A DNA stretch of 64,000 nt. Origin: Thiosymbion sp942492625 (lineage in GTDB: Bacteria; Pseudomonadota; Gammaproteobacteria; Chromatiales; Chromatiaceae). This document shows, in pieces, positions 35,729-45,040 of this stretch (its first letter is position 1; each line of letters begins with the position of its first letter). The notes under the pieces were generated by a model. That model was not told the DNA's origin. It worked only from the letters and a program-made list of their open reading frames with translations, and ran no database searches. Position numbers and translations under genes: made by a program. Location of the stretch: the NCBI GenBank assembly GCA_942492625.1, contig CALOFM010000025.1:8962-72961 (forward strand), in the 5' to 3' direction.

Positions 35729-38057
35729 CCATCTGAACATCAAGCCGGGTAGGTGCTTCTCCCGGTGTAACCCGGTCCCGGCCGCGCTGGCTGTAGACGG
35801 CGAGTAGTGCCATGAGCCAGCAAAGAGTGGACTCTGCCCCCTGATTTTCATTCGCACCCTGCGCTTCCAGTCCGTCCCGGCAGCCCCCGGTAGCGTAATC
35901 GCAAAGCGTTATCCCCAGATCGTTCTCCCCCTGGTACCAGTTGAGACAGCGGTAAGCATAAGAGATCCATTCCTCATCCCGCGTGCAGTTGAATGCCTCG
36001 ATGCAAGCGTCCACCATCGCGGCCGCCTCGATGGGTTGTTGATCGAATCGCGCCTTGCTGCCGTCCCGAGAAAACCAGCCGTGGTTTCCGATAGCGGCGA
36101 AATGGCGGCCCTTCTCGTCGGTCTGAACCTGCTTCAACCAATCGAGGGTGCGCAGACCCATATCCAACATCTCGCGGTCGGGAAGCCACTGCCCGGATAG
36201 CAGCAAAGCCTGTGGCAGCCGGGCGTTGTCGTAAGTCAGGCTTTCTTCACAACAGGGCCAGTCTTCGGTGGCGAAATCCCTGAACTGCTTCATGAGCCTG
36301 TCGGAGAGAATCCTGCGCATTTTCTTTACGCGGCTGTCCCCGCCGGAGTGATTCAGGTAGGCGTGAATGCCGATGATGGCGAAGGCAATCGCCCGTGGGT
36401 GTGTGAAATGCTCGGCGGTGCCCAGCGCACGATGGAACAATTCGACTGCGAAACCCACCTGTCCCTTATCCCGACCCAATGCCACTGCAACGCCCAGTCC
36501 CCACAGTGCGCGACCGTGGGAATCCTCCGAGCCCGTTTCCTCGAGCCAACGGCGGTCATAGGACATGAAGTTGCGAAACCGGCCGCTTTGACCATTGTAG
36601 GCATCGCCTAGAAAACTCAGATAAATGGCGGAAAGGTCACTGAGAGCCGAATCCAGGGGCTGGAGGTCTTGTAGCGTGACAGCGACGATCAACGCGCGAG
36701 CATTGTCGTCAACGCAATAGCCGTGCGCTCGATCTGGAACCGTGTATTTGGCATGTTGCAACATGCCTGTGCCATCGGTCATCCGGCGCAAATGTTCCAG
36801 CTTGATTTCCGGTAGCCGCTGCTGGCGGTGTCCGAGGGGCTCCAGCCGGCGCTCGGATACGTTCCTCCGCAATCGTTGTCGTTTGGCTTCTGCGAAGGTA
36901 TCGAGATAACGGCGGCCCACATCGCTCCAGATCATTTTGCGGCCGTATTGGTAGGCCTTCTGCTGGATGGCGCGGCACTCGTCGGGATGATCCAAGAGGT
37001 CGATGACTTCCCGTACCAGGGCTACCCGATCCCGGAATGGAACCAGCCTGCCCCGGTCATTGGCGAGCAACTCCTGAGCGTGCCAGTAGGGTGTGGATAC
37101 CACCGCTTTTCCCATCCCCAGCGCATAGGCGAGCGTACCGGAAGTAATCTGCGCCTCGTTCAGGTACGGAGTGACATAAATATCTGCCGCACCGATAAAC
37201 TCCAACAGGTCTTCGTCGGCAACGAATCGATCGTGAAAAACGACGTGATCCGAAATACCGAGCTCTTTTGCACGCAAGTGAAGGCTGTTTCTGTAAACTT
37301 CCCCCTGCTCGGCCTTGAGGTGCGGATGGGTAGCGCCGACCACCATATAAACGACCTGCGGGTGGGCCTTCACGATCTCCGGCAGGGCATCGATGACCAC
37401 TTCGATGCCTTTGCCCGGCGAAAGCAGGCCGAAGGTCAGGATGATCTTCTTTCCGGATACGCCGAACTTGCCCTTGTAGTCATCGGACTTGACAAACGGC
37501 ACGTCGGGGATGCCGTGGTGTATAAGGACGATCTTCTCCTCCGGTACACGATAGATATCGCGCAGGAATTCGACTGCGCGTTCGCTCATCACCACCAGCC
37601 GGTCTGAGAACTCGGCAAGTTGCATCATGATGTGCCGATCCTGAGGGCTCGGATCCTTCAGGATCGTGTGCAGAGTCGTCACAACCGGCATCTTGAGATC
37701 ACGCAACAGCTCGATGATGAAACTGCCCCGCTTGCCGCCGAATATTCCGTATTCATGTTGAAGACAGATCACATCCACTTGATCGAGGTTGAGCAGGTCG
37801 GCTGTGAGGCTGTATTCGTTCAGCTGGTTCTGGTTGATCTCGAGCCGCACCTGAGGGGGATAGGAATAGCCTTCGGGCCGGTCGTTCATCGCGACCGCCC
37901 AGCAGGCCTTGTCCGGTGCGTTCACCGCGATCGATTCAAGCAGGTGAGTGGTAAAGGTGGCGATACCACACAGCCTGGGAAGGTGGTTGCCGATGAGGAC
38001 GATGGACTTGAGGGACTCCCAATCTGGTCTTGAGCCTACCGTGGTAGATTTGTCCAT
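35721..38057 (-). CDS. GT4 glycosyltransferase fused to a C-terminal (alpha/alpha)-barrel hydrolase-like domain
   Basis: A 778-residue protein with two halves. Residues 20-395 form a GT4 glycosyltransferase: IVLIGNHLPRLCGIATFTTH, ILTFGLLSPGKGIEVVIDAL, YLNEAQITSGTLAYALGMGK (with the acidic pair) and PYWHAQELL. Residues 410-770 form an alpha-helical domain with repeated aromatic, hydrophobic helices (YCVDDNARALIVAVTLQDLQ, DRRWLEETGSEDSHGRALWG, WFSRDGSKARFDQQPIEAAA), typical of (alpha/alpha)6 barrels of glycosidases. This fused form occurs beside GH130 genes in other bacteria and probably makes and trims the same glycan. Confidence 0.82.
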   Translation of the reverse strand: MDKSTTVGSRPDWESLKSIVLIGNHLPRLCGIATFTTHLLESIAVNAPDKACWAVAMNDRPEGYSYPPQVRLEINQNQLNEYSLTADLLNLDQVDVICLQHEYGIFGGKRGSFIIELLRDLKMPVVTTLHTILKDPSPQDRHIMMQLAEFSDRLVVMSERAVEFLRDIYRVPEEKIVLIHHGIPDVPFVKSDDYKGKFGVSGKKIILTFGLLSPGKGIEVVIDALPEIVKAHPQVVYMVVGATHPHLKAEQGEVYRNSLHLRAKELGISDHVVFHDRFVADEDLLEFIGAADIYVTPYLNEAQITSGTLAYALGMGKAVVSTPYWHAQELLANDRGRLVPFRDRVALVREVIDLLDHPDECRAIQQKAYQYGRKMIWSDVGRRYLDTFAEAKRQRLRRNVSERRLEPLGHRQQRLPEIKLEHLRRMTDGTGMLQHAKYTVPDRAHGYCVDDNARALIVAVTLQDLQPLDSALSDLSAIYLSFLGDAYNGQSGRFRNFMSYDRRWLEETGSEDSHGRALWGLGVAVALGRDKGQVGFAVELFHRALGTAEHFTHPRAIAFAIIGIHAYLNHSGGDSRVKKMRRILSDRLMKQFRDFATEDWPCCEESLTYDNARLPQALLLSGQWLPDREMLDMGLRTLDWLKQVQTDEKGRHFAAIGNHGWFSRDGSKARFDQQPIEAAAMVDACIEAFNCTRDEEWISYAYRCLNWYQGENDLGITLCDYATGGCRDGLEAQGANENQGAESTLCWLMALLAVYSQRGRDRVTPGEAPTRLDVQMES

Positions 38058-38069
38058 AGACGTCTCTCG

Positions 38070-38432
38070 TTAGCCGCTAATATTGTGCAGGTACGTGAAC
38101 GATCCGATCATGATGAAGTAGCAATCGAAGCCCGCCGAGCTGTGGAGTTTTGATCTCACCAGCAAATCCCATTGTACATGTTTCAAAGGGCGTCTCTCCG
38201 AAGAGCGCGTCATGCGCAGAATCGATTTACGAAGTCCTAGCCCTCGGAATAATCCTACCTGCACCTGCGCCGCAAGAAGACTGAGTATGCCGCTACAGGC
38301 CCCGGCATCCAGCACTGCGCAACCCGGAGCCACCGCCTCGGTGATTCCCTTGCAGAACACCTCGCACCAGACCGGACGGGACCGGATCCTAAAGCATGCA
38401 CTCGTGACTGCGGAGTTCGTAACAGGGTACAC
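38070..38432 (-). pseudogene. Fragment of a class I methyltransferase
   Basis: The segment AVLDAGACSGILSLLAAQ resembles SAM-binding motif I (VLDxGxGxGxLSLxAA), with the second motif-I Gly replaced by Cys. The lines before it (FCKGITEAVAPG) fit the helix upstream of motif I. The remainder does not look like a methyltransferase. It is either a remnant or a chance similarity. It fills most of the 444-bp space between the fused GT4 gene and the transglutaminase gene. Confidence 0.4.
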
Positions 38433-38501
38433 GAGGTAGTGGTGCGCCTGCAGGCGGTATAAGCTCCTGTCCCGAGCTCAAATAGTTAGGCGGAACCCCC
38501 C

Positions 38502-39362
38502 ATGCGGCGTCTCGACATCAGCCATGTCACCGAGTACCGATTTTCTGCGCCGGTATCGCTGCAACCGCACCGGCTGCTGTTGCGCCCCAGGGAGAACCAC
38601 AACGTGAGGATCGAATCCTTGGTCCTGGAAATCTTTCCCGCCCATACCCTGCAGTGGAAACGCGATGCATTGGACAACTCGGTCGCGGTGGTGAGCTTTC
38701 CCGCGCCTTCGGATCGGCTGCACATCGCCGGCCGTGTTGTCATCCAGCACTACGAGGATAACCCCTTCGACTTCTTGCTGGATGACTACGCGGTAATCCA
38801 TCCCTTCGACTATGCCGAGGAGGACGGGATCGAGCTCGCGCCCTTTCTACAGTCCGTGTACCAATCCGATCGGGAGGCGGTCCAGCGCTGGCTGGATGGA
38901 CTGGGTTTGCCGCAGCCGGTTCAAACCTTCAGGTTGCTGGACCGGATTAATCGCGAGATTGCCGATCGGTTCGAGTATCGGGTGCGCGAGGAGCCGGGCG
39001 TACAGCCGCCCGGGCAGACGCTGTCCCATAACAGCGGCTCCTGTCGCGATTTCGCCGCCTTGTTCATGGAGGCATGCCGGCATCTGGGGCTGGCCAGCCG
39101 CTTCGTCAGCGGTTATCTGTTCACGTCCGACACGGACGCAGGCAACGCCTCGACCCACGCCTGGGCAGAGGTCTACCTGCCCGGCGCCGGCTGGAAGGGG
39201 TTCGATCCCACCAGCGGTGAGGTGACGGGCAACCGCCACATCGCCGTGGCCGTCGCACGTCACCCGGAAGCCGTGCCGCCGGTTGCCGGCAGCTACCTCG
39301 GGCCGCCCGGGCAACACCCGTTGCTTCGCGTTTCCGTAAGGGTCAGCGCACTCGCAGGGTAA
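38502..39362 (+). CDS. Transglutaminase-like cysteine protease family protein
   Basis: A 286-residue protein with an N-terminal beta domain (Bact_transglu_N; MRRLDISHVTEYRFSAPVSL) and a transglutaminase core. The catalytic triad is Cys in SGSCRDFA, His in STHAWAEV and Asp in GFDPTSG. No signal peptide is present. Members are often found with alpha-E and circularly permuted ATP-grasp genes, which are absent here. The probable activity is peptidase or isopeptide cleavage. Confidence 0.9.
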   Translation: MRRLDISHVTEYRFSAPVSLQPHRLLLRPRENHNVRIESLVLEIFPAHTLQWKRDALDNSVAVVSFPAPSDRLHIAGRVVIQHYEDNPFDFLLDDYAVIHPFDYAEEDGIELAPFLQSVYQSDREAVQRWLDGLGLPQPVQTFRLLDRINREIADRFEYRVREEPGVQPPGQTLSHNSGSCRDFAALFMEACRHLGLASRFVSGYLFTSDTDAGNASTHAWAEVYLPGAGWKGFDPTSGEVTGNRHIAVAVARHPEAVPPVAGSYLGPPGQHPLLRVSVRVSALAG

Positions 39363-39435
39363 ACGAGGTCATGCAGGGCCTGTTTCCCCGAAGTGGATTG
39401 GAGGGAACTCGATACCGACCGTCACCGCATTTCCA

Positions 39436-40050
39436 TCACAGGAAAAGCAGAATCGTGAAGTAGTGGCTAACGCTGCCTGCGAGCACGAACAGATGCCAGA
39501 TCCCATGGCACCAGGGGTACCAATGGTCGAGGACGAAAAACAGGATGCCCGAGGTGTAGAAGATCCCACCCGCCAGCAGCCAGCGAAAGCCCTCCGGCGG
39601 CAGGGTGGCGAGCAGCGGGTCCAGCGCGAGAAGGCAGAGCCAGCCCATGACCAAATAGATGATGATCGGTACCACTCTTGGCCCCTTGCGCGGCAGTGCG
39701 TCCAAGACGATACCGATCACCGCCAGCCCCCAGATCGCGCCGAACATCCACCACCCCAAGGTGCCCCTCAGCGCTACCAGGGTAAACGGGGTGTAGGTCC
39801 CTGCAATCAGCAGGTAGATGGCCTGGTGGTCCAGCACCCGCAGTACCCCTTTAGCGGGGCCGTCCAAAGCGTGATAGAGGGTGGAGAAGAGATAGAGCAG
39901 GAACAGGGTGAGACCGTAGACGCTGTAGCTCAGAATCTTGCGGGTGTCGCCATCCATCGCGGCATAGGTCACGAGGACAACGCTCCCGGCGAGCGCAAAG
40001 GCCGCGCCGATCAGGTGACTGATACTGTTGAATCGTTCGCCTCGATACAT
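39436..40050 (-). CDS. Hemolysin III / PAQR family membrane protein
   Basis: A 204-residue protein with seven membrane helices. The family marks MYRGERFNSISHLIGAAFAL, STLYHAL (His), LDHQAIYLLIAGTYTPF and the C-terminal WHLFVLAGSVSHY with metal-binding His residues are all present. A GTG 21 codons upstream is an alternative start. Bacterial members may act as membrane hydrolases (ceramidase-like), but no substrate is known. Confidence 0.9.
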   Translation of the reverse strand: MYRGERFNSISHLIGAAFALAGSVVLVTYAAMDGDTRKILSYSVYGLTLFLLYLFSTLYHALDGPAKGVLRVLDHQAIYLLIAGTYTPFTLVALRGTLGWWMFGAIWGLAVIGIVLDALPRKGPRVVPIIIYLVMGWLCLLALDPLLATLPPEGFRWLLAGGIFYTSGILFFVLDHWYPWCHGIWHLFVLAGSVSHYFTILLFL

Positions 40051-40210
40051 ACCCGTATATACTACCGGCTTCGTCACTCGTTGCGCTTGCGAACCGAGCG
40101 AGGACGCAATCACCGCGAGGCGCGTTGTTTAAAGCCGCGTCTGCCGCATCCAAATCTCGTACCGCGCGCTGCGGGCCGTCCGGGCCCTGCGCATTGACCT
40201 AGCCTGACCA

Positions 40211-40247
40211 GTCGAAAAGAGCCACCGCGTACGGGTGGCTTTCCGAC
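40211..40247. other. Imperfect 37-bp palindrome / hairpin upstream of ptsP
   Basis: The inner stem AGCCACC/GGTGGCT (7 bp, loop GCGTACG) is extended outwards by GTCGAAAAG and TTCCGAC. The structure lies 92 bp before the ptsP start and 160 bp beyond the other gene's start, in a divergent control region. It is a candidate operator or attenuator. Confidence 0.5.
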
Positions 40248-40338
40248 TTGCCCAAACTTGCGCCGAAACCGGTCGGGCCAAGTCTTTTCTCCAGCTGCGC
40301 TCTACTTTAATTCCGGAAAGGTTTAGGAGGTTTGCTCC

Positions 40339-42609
40339 ATGCTTGTCACCCTGCGGCAGATCATGCAACAGGTCCGTGCCGCACCGACGCTGGACGACGC
40401 CCTGGCAGTCATCATCCGGCAGGTGAAGAAGGCAGTGCGGGTCGACGCCTGCGCCGTCTATCTGACCGATGTGGAACAGGAAGACTGCGTCCTGGCAGCC
40501 GCAGAAGGACTGCCCCCGGACTCGATCGGCAGCGTCCGGGTCAGACCTGGAGAAGGTCTCGTGGGTCTCGTGGCGGAGCGCAAGGAATTGATCGTCGAAA
40601 CCGATGCCGGCGCCCATCCCAACCCCCGTTCGTTGACTGACACACTCCATCGGCGCGACGGCAGCTTTCTTGGCACACCGCTAATACACTACCGCAAGCT
40701 CTTGGGGGTATTGGTTGCCTGGAAGCCGGTGCACCAACCCTACGCCAGTGACGAGGTGACGTTTTTTCTCAGTCTCGGGGCGCAGCTGGCGAAGGCCGTG
40801 CACGATGCGGAAACCATTGATGCGGTAAGCGCGTTGCTCAGCGGGCAGCGCCGCCGGGATCCGTTCGTACAAGGTCTCTCGGCAGCGAGAGGTCTGGCTA
40901 TCGGGCGGGTGGTACTGGTCGAGGCGCAGACCAAGCTCGCATCGATACCGGATAGAAGAATCCGAGACGTCGCCGCCGAGGTGCTCGTATTCGAAGCCGC
41001 AATCGCCTCTGCCCTGCAAAAGCTGCGGTCCGGCGGGGTGGATTTGGCGGGCGTCGTGCCCGAGGACGTAGACTCCCTGTTCGATGTCTACGCCATGCTG
41101 TTGGGCAACGACAGCTTGCTGCTGGACACGATCGAGCGGATCCGCTCCGGGAACTGGGCCCCGGGGGCTTGGCGCGAGACCATCTCCCGGCATGCGGCGA
41201 TTTTCGAGCAGATGGAAGATCCTTACCTGCGTACCCGGGCGGATGACATTCGCGAGATCGGCGAGTACGTCCTTACGCGGCTTCAGTCCCGTGAGACCGC
41301 ATTCGCGGAAACCCCGGAGCGCTGCATCCTGGTCGGGGACAGCCTCGGTTTGACCCATATGGCCGCCATCCCGGCGGGATGCCTTGCGGGTCTCGTCAGC
41401 ACGCGCGGCTCGCCCCTCTCCCATATGGCGGTGCTTGCGCGGGCCCTGGGCATTCCCGCCGTCATCAGCCCCGCAGCCTTGCCCGGCAGTCGCTTGGCGG
41501 GGAGTGAGATGGTGGTCGATGGGGACGAGGGCAGAGTCTACATCCAGCCCTCGCCCGAGCTCATCGCGATTTTCCAGCGGCGCATCCGTGAAGCGGGGCT
41601 GCGCGCCGAGCGGCTCGCCGCTACGCGCGACCTGCCCGCCGAGACCCTCGACGGCACTCGTGTTCCCTTGTATGCGAACATCGGACTCCCCGCCGATATC
41701 GCATCCGCTGCGGCCAGCGGGGCCGAGGGCATCGGTCTCTATCGCACCGAGTACAGCTTCCTGCTGAGCGACACCCTTCCGGGCGAGGATGACCAGCGCG
41801 CAAGCTATCGCGAGGTGCTGGCAGCATTCGCTCCGAGACCGGTGACCCTGCGTACCCTGGACGTGGGCGGCGACAAGATGCTGTCCTATTTCCCCGCCGT
41901 GGAGGACAACCCCTTTCTCGGCTGTCGCGGCATCCGTTTTTCGCTGGATCAACCGGAGATCTTTCTGATTCAGTTGCGGGCCATGCTGCGGGCCAACGCG
42001 GGACTGGGCAATCTTCAGGTGCTGTTTCCCATGATCGGAACGGTCGGCGAAGTCGACGAGGCACTGGGGCTGCTGGAAAGGGCCTACCGAGAGCTGGAAG
42101 AAGAGGGCAAGGATGCGGCGCGGCCGCGGGTCGGGGTGATGATCGAGGTGCCGGCTTCGGTCCACCTGGCCGAGATCCTGATCCGGCGGGTGGACTTTCT
42201 GTCGATCGGAACCAACGACTTGACCCAGTACATGTTGGCGGTGGACCGCAACAACGCCCAGGTCGTGACCCCCTATGACGGCCTGCACCCCGCCGTGCTC
42301 AATGCCATCCGTCAGGTGATCGAAGCGGCCCACCGTCAGGGCAAGCCCGTGAGTGTCTGTGGAGAAATGGCGGGGGATCCGGCGGGCGCATTGCTGCTCC
42401 TGGGCATGGGGGCCGACACTCTCAGCATGAGTCCCGCGCTGCTCGCCGAGGTCAAGCTCGCCATCCGCTGCTTCACCCGAGGGCGGGCGCGTCTGCTCGC
42501 CGATACGGCGCTCGGCATGGACGATGGATTCTCCATCCATCGACTGATGAACGGCGCGCTCGAAGAGATTCGGGGCTGCCCGGAAATCGCCGGCATCCAG
42601 CTGGGTTGA
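40339..42609 (+). CDS. ptsP: Phosphoenolpyruvate-protein phosphotransferase PtsP (EI-Ntr)
   Basis: A 756-residue enzyme I of the nitrogen PTS. It has an N-terminal GAF domain (1-150), then the EI core. His362 in STRGSPLSHMAVLARALGIP is the phosphorylated residue. Later blocks are GIGLYRTEYSFL, TLRTLDVGGDKMLSYFP, SIGTNDLTQYMLAVDRNN and VCGEMAGDP with the active-site Cys. The enzyme passes phosphate from PEP to NPr and on to PtsN, linking carbon, nitrogen and potassium control. A GGTTTAGGAGG ribosome site lies just before the ATG. Confidence 0.96.
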   Translation: MLVTLRQIMQQVRAAPTLDDALAVIIRQVKKAVRVDACAVYLTDVEQEDCVLAAAEGLPPDSIGSVRVRPGEGLVGLVAERKELIVETDAGAHPNPRSLTDTLHRRDGSFLGTPLIHYRKLLGVLVAWKPVHQPYASDEVTFFLSLGAQLAKAVHDAETIDAVSALLSGQRRRDPFVQGLSAARGLAIGRVVLVEAQTKLASIPDRRIRDVAAEVLVFEAAIASALQKLRSGGVDLAGVVPEDVDSLFDVYAMLLGNDSLLLDTIERIRSGNWAPGAWRETISRHAAIFEQMEDPYLRTRADDIREIGEYVLTRLQSRETAFAETPERCILVGDSLGLTHMAAIPAGCLAGLVSTRGSPLSHMAVLARALGIPAVISPAALPGSRLAGSEMVVDGDEGRVYIQPSPELIAIFQRRIREAGLRAERLAATRDLPAETLDGTRVPLYANIGLPADIASAAASGAEGIGLYRTEYSFLLSDTLPGEDDQRASYREVLAAFAPRPVTLRTLDVGGDKMLSYFPAVEDNPFLGCRGIRFSLDQPEIFLIQLRAMLRANAGLGNLQVLFPMIGTVGEVDEALGLLERAYRELEEEGKDAARPRVGVMIEVPASVHLAEILIRRVDFLSIGTNDLTQYMLAVDRNNAQVVTPYDGLHPAVLNAIRQVIEAAHRQGKPVSVCGEMAGDPAGALLLLGMGADTLSMSPALLAEVKLAIRCFTRGRARLLADTALGMDDGFSIHRLMNGALEEIRGCPEIAGIQLG

Positions 42610-42770
42610 GACGAGTCCGATCTCTCGCTTAATCCTGGACGAGCCCCACGGCGACCCCTGATAAGCCAAAATCCCGGCATAATCGCCTCGTTGCTGCTCT
42701 TAGCCGATCGGCGAGAAGCCATGCTTTCCGGCCTTGCCGATGGGGTAGTGGCAGCGCTCGGCGATTCCGT

Positions 42771-43347
42771 TCAAATCCGAGTACACCTGCCCTGTCGCTT
42801 GCGGTAAGGCTCGTTGCATTCCCAGTCGTTGCCGGAATGATTGAGGTGAGCGTTCTTGGGTATCTCTAACGCGACGCAAGCCTCCCTGGCCGCTCGGTAC
42901 CCTCGATCGCACTTCCAGCCCGTCCCGTACGAATCGCCCGTCAGGTATCCGTTCCGCGGCACCTTGATAAAGGCACAAGCCCCGTCGACTGGTCGATAGC
43001 CTCGATCGCATGTCCATCGAGCGCTTCTGGAGGCGATGAGATAGGCGTTCGCAGGCACCTCGATGGCAATGCAGGTCTCATCGACCTCCCGATATCCCCG
43101 ATTGCACTGCCAACCGGGGCCGTAGGACGCATCAGTTGCATAGGCATCAGCCGGCACCTTGACCGCCATGCAGGCCCCATTGGCCTCTCGATAGCCTCGA
43201 TCACACTCCCAACCGCCTCCATTGCGATTTGCGCTCGCATGCTCGGGCATCTCGACGGGAGGTTGCCGGGCATAGACATCGCCGGGGACAACCGCGAGAA
43301 GCGCAAGAAATCAGGGGGAACATGGGCAGAACATAGGGTCGTGGCAT
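42771..43347 (-). pseudogene. Secreted Cys-rich repeat protein gene, frameshifted in the signal peptide
   Basis: The body (from about 43297) contains four tandem repeats of about 36 residues with the pattern W-x-C-x-RGYR-x5-C-x6-P-x-NAYL (GWECDRGYREANGACMAVKV is the first), then a shortened last unit ending CNEPYRKRQGRC. Upstream in the same frame, FLALLAVVPGDVYA looks like the end of a signal peptide but is preceded by a TGA. In another frame ATG at 43347 starts MPRPYVLPMFPLI; removing one T near 43297 would join both into a normal signal peptide. Each repeat has two Cys, so the mature protein is probably a disulfide-stabilised periplasmic or surface chain. A dyad of the shared family (43556-43571) points to it. 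Confidence 0.7.
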
Positions 43348-43555
43348 CTGAATCATCGGTTGCTCTGTTGCTTGAATCGGGTCCGCTCCTCGAGCGCATT
43401 TCCCTCCGGGAGGACAGGGACGTCAGGGATGCGCTCCAGAAAGACAGCGGTGGTGACCAGGATCGCGTATTGCCCGCCTCTCTATTCGCCTTGGTGCTCC
43501 TGTCGCGATACTCCGACTTCATAATGATTTGTATCAGCGGCGTCCGGCTGGTGTC

Positions 43556-43571
43556 TGTGCGTTAGCGTACA
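43556..43571 (-). promoter_or_regulatory. Dyad site 1 of the shared family
   Basis: Minus strand reads TGTACG-CTAA-CGCACA followed by GAC. It lies about 210 bp upstream of the Cys-rich repeat gene that reads leftwards. Confidence 0.7.
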
Positions 43572-43641
43572 TTGGTTGCGGAAAACGGATCATCCGCCGA
43601 GATCGAGGGGCGTGGCGTGCGGCAGAGATTGTCGCGGGCTA

Positions 43642-43657
43642 TGTACGCTGGCGCACA
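43642..43657 (+). promoter_or_regulatory. Dyad site 2 of the shared family
   Basis: TGTACG-CTGG-CGCACA, here followed by GTA instead of GAC. It lies 86 bp upstream of the small gene that precedes hflK. Confidence 0.7.
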
Positions 43658-43743
43658 GTAGGTTTGGTGAGAGAAGAGGAGGATATGGCGCACACTCGCG
43701 GCAATCCAATTCGATGGCAAGGCCACCAACCAGGAGAGATCCA

Positions 43744-43989
43744 ATGTCGATACGCACGATCGAAAAGAAACTGGCTTTCGGGAGGACGTTCGCCTTCGGC
43801 GAATCCGATGAGGTAACGCCGACAGATGCATCCAACGTAGCTACCGACGAGCCGAATGCGTCTATGAAGCGGGAACAGGCTGACCGTCAAGCCGTAGAGA
43901 GAGCGGAAAACGAAGGTATGTCGGTTCATCCAGACCAATCAAGCGCCACGAACAGGCGAGGTCTTCCCAATGCCATCGCAAAACACTAA
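43744..43989 (+). CDS. Small hydrophilic protein upstream of hflK
   Basis: 81 residues, charged and probably disordered, with no hydrophobic segment (MSIRTIEKKLAFGRTFAFGE at the start). AGGAGAG lies 7 bases before the ATG. It overlaps the first 20 bases of hflK, which fits translational coupling. No family was recognised. Confidence 0.6.
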   Translation: MSIRTIEKKLAFGRTFAFGESDEVTPTDASNVATDEPNASMKREQADRQAVERAENEGMSVHPDQSSATNRRGLPNAIAKH

Positions 43990-45040
43990 CGGCGGTCGCG
44001 GCGGTTCCCGGACCGGCCGAGCCCCATCGCCCCCCGATCTGGAGGGTCTCGTCCGACAGGGACAGGATCGGCTCAAGCAGCTTCTCCCAGGCGGTGGCCC
44101 GCGCGGCGCAATCGTTCTTACGATCCTCGCCCTCGTCGGCTTGGGCGCATGGACGGCCTATTACACGGTGCCGAGCGACTCGGTCGCGGTCGTGCAGCGT
44201 TTCGGCAAGTATCTCAAGGACGTTGAGCCCGGGCTCCATTTCAAGCTGCCCTTGGGTATCGACACGGCGACGATCGTTCCGGTGAAGCGGCAATTGAAGC
44301 AGGAATTCGGGTTCACGACCCCGGGCGCAACCGATCCGTACCAAAGTCCCAGCGGCGGAGAACGGGAAACAAGGCAGGAAACGGAAATGGTGACGGGTGA
44401 CCTCAACGCCGCCCTCGTGGAATGGGTGGTGCAATACCGCATCTCCGATCCCTTCAAGTTCCTCTTCGACGTGCGGGATCCGAGTCAAACCCTCCGCGAC
44501 GTTTCCGAATCCGTCATGCGCGAGGTCGTCGGCGACCGCACCGTGGACGAGGTGATCACCATCGGCCGCCAGGAGATCGAAACCGAGGCGCTGACCAAGA
44601 TGCAGGCGCTCTCCACCAAATACGCCATGGGGATCAGCATCGACCAGGTGCAACTGAAGAACATCAATCCGCCCCAGCCGGTGCAGGAGTCGTTCAACGA
44701 GGTCAACCAGGCCCAACAGGAAAAGGAGAAACTGATCAACGAGGCGCGGCGCGATTACAACAAGGTGATCCCGCTGGCCGAGGGCGAGAAGGATCAGCGC
44801 ATCCGCGAGGCGGACGGCTACAGGCTCAAGCGGATCAACGAGGCGGAAGGCGATGTTGCCCGCTTCAGCGCCCTGTTGGCGGAATACAGCAAGGCCCCTG
44901 AGGTCACCCGCCGCCGCATCTATATCGAGACCCTGCAGGACGTCATGCCGCGCATACGCTCGAAGATCGTTATCGACGAGCAGACGCGCGGCATCCTGCC
45001 ATTGCTGAACCTGGATTCCCGGAACGAGGATCGGCCATGA
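43970..45040 (+). CDS. hflK: HflK-type SPFH membrane protein
   Basis: A 356-residue protein with one N-terminal membrane helix (AIVLTILALVGLGAWTAYYT at 46-65) and an SPFH/band-7 domain outside the membrane, followed by a long coiled coil (EARRDYNKVIPLAEGEKDQR). HflK and HflC form the ring around FtsH that limits its proteolysis of membrane proteins. The N-terminus has a Gly/Arg-rich tail, shorter than in E. coli. Confidence 0.93.
   Translation: MPSQNTNGGRGGSRTGRAPSPPDLEGLVRQGQDRLKQLLPGGGPRGAIVLTILALVGLGAWTAYYTVPSDSVAVVQRFGKYLKDVEPGLHFKLPLGIDTATIVPVKRQLKQEFGFTTPGATDPYQSPSGGERETRQETEMVTGDLNAALVEWVVQYRISDPFKFLFDVRDPSQTLRDVSESVMREVVGDRTVDEVITIGRQEIETEALTKMQALSTKYAMGISIDQVQLKNINPPQPVQESFNEVNQAQQEKEKLINEARRDYNKVIPLAEGEKDQRIREADGYRLKRINEAEGDVARFSALLAEYSKAPEVTRRRIYIETLQDVMPRIRSKIVIDEQTRGILPLLNLDSRNEDRP

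Larger units (their letters stand above)
43348..43743. other. Divergent control region with two dyad sites
   Basis: No gene was called here. The stretch carries two members of the repeated dyad family, at 43556-43571 (facing left) and 43642-43657 (facing right). On the minus strand a short coding-like tail (ERIPDVPVLPEGNALEER) near 43380-43450 may be a remnant of another gene. Confidence 0.45.

Noticed and set aside
38212..38439. Plus-strand small frame before the transglutaminase gene
   Set aside because: Antisense to a methyltransferase-like fragment; no start signals.
40681..42669. Very long open frame antisense to ptsP
   Set aside because: It is a by-product of GC-rich codon usage in ptsP; composition is low-complexity, no ribosome site, no family.
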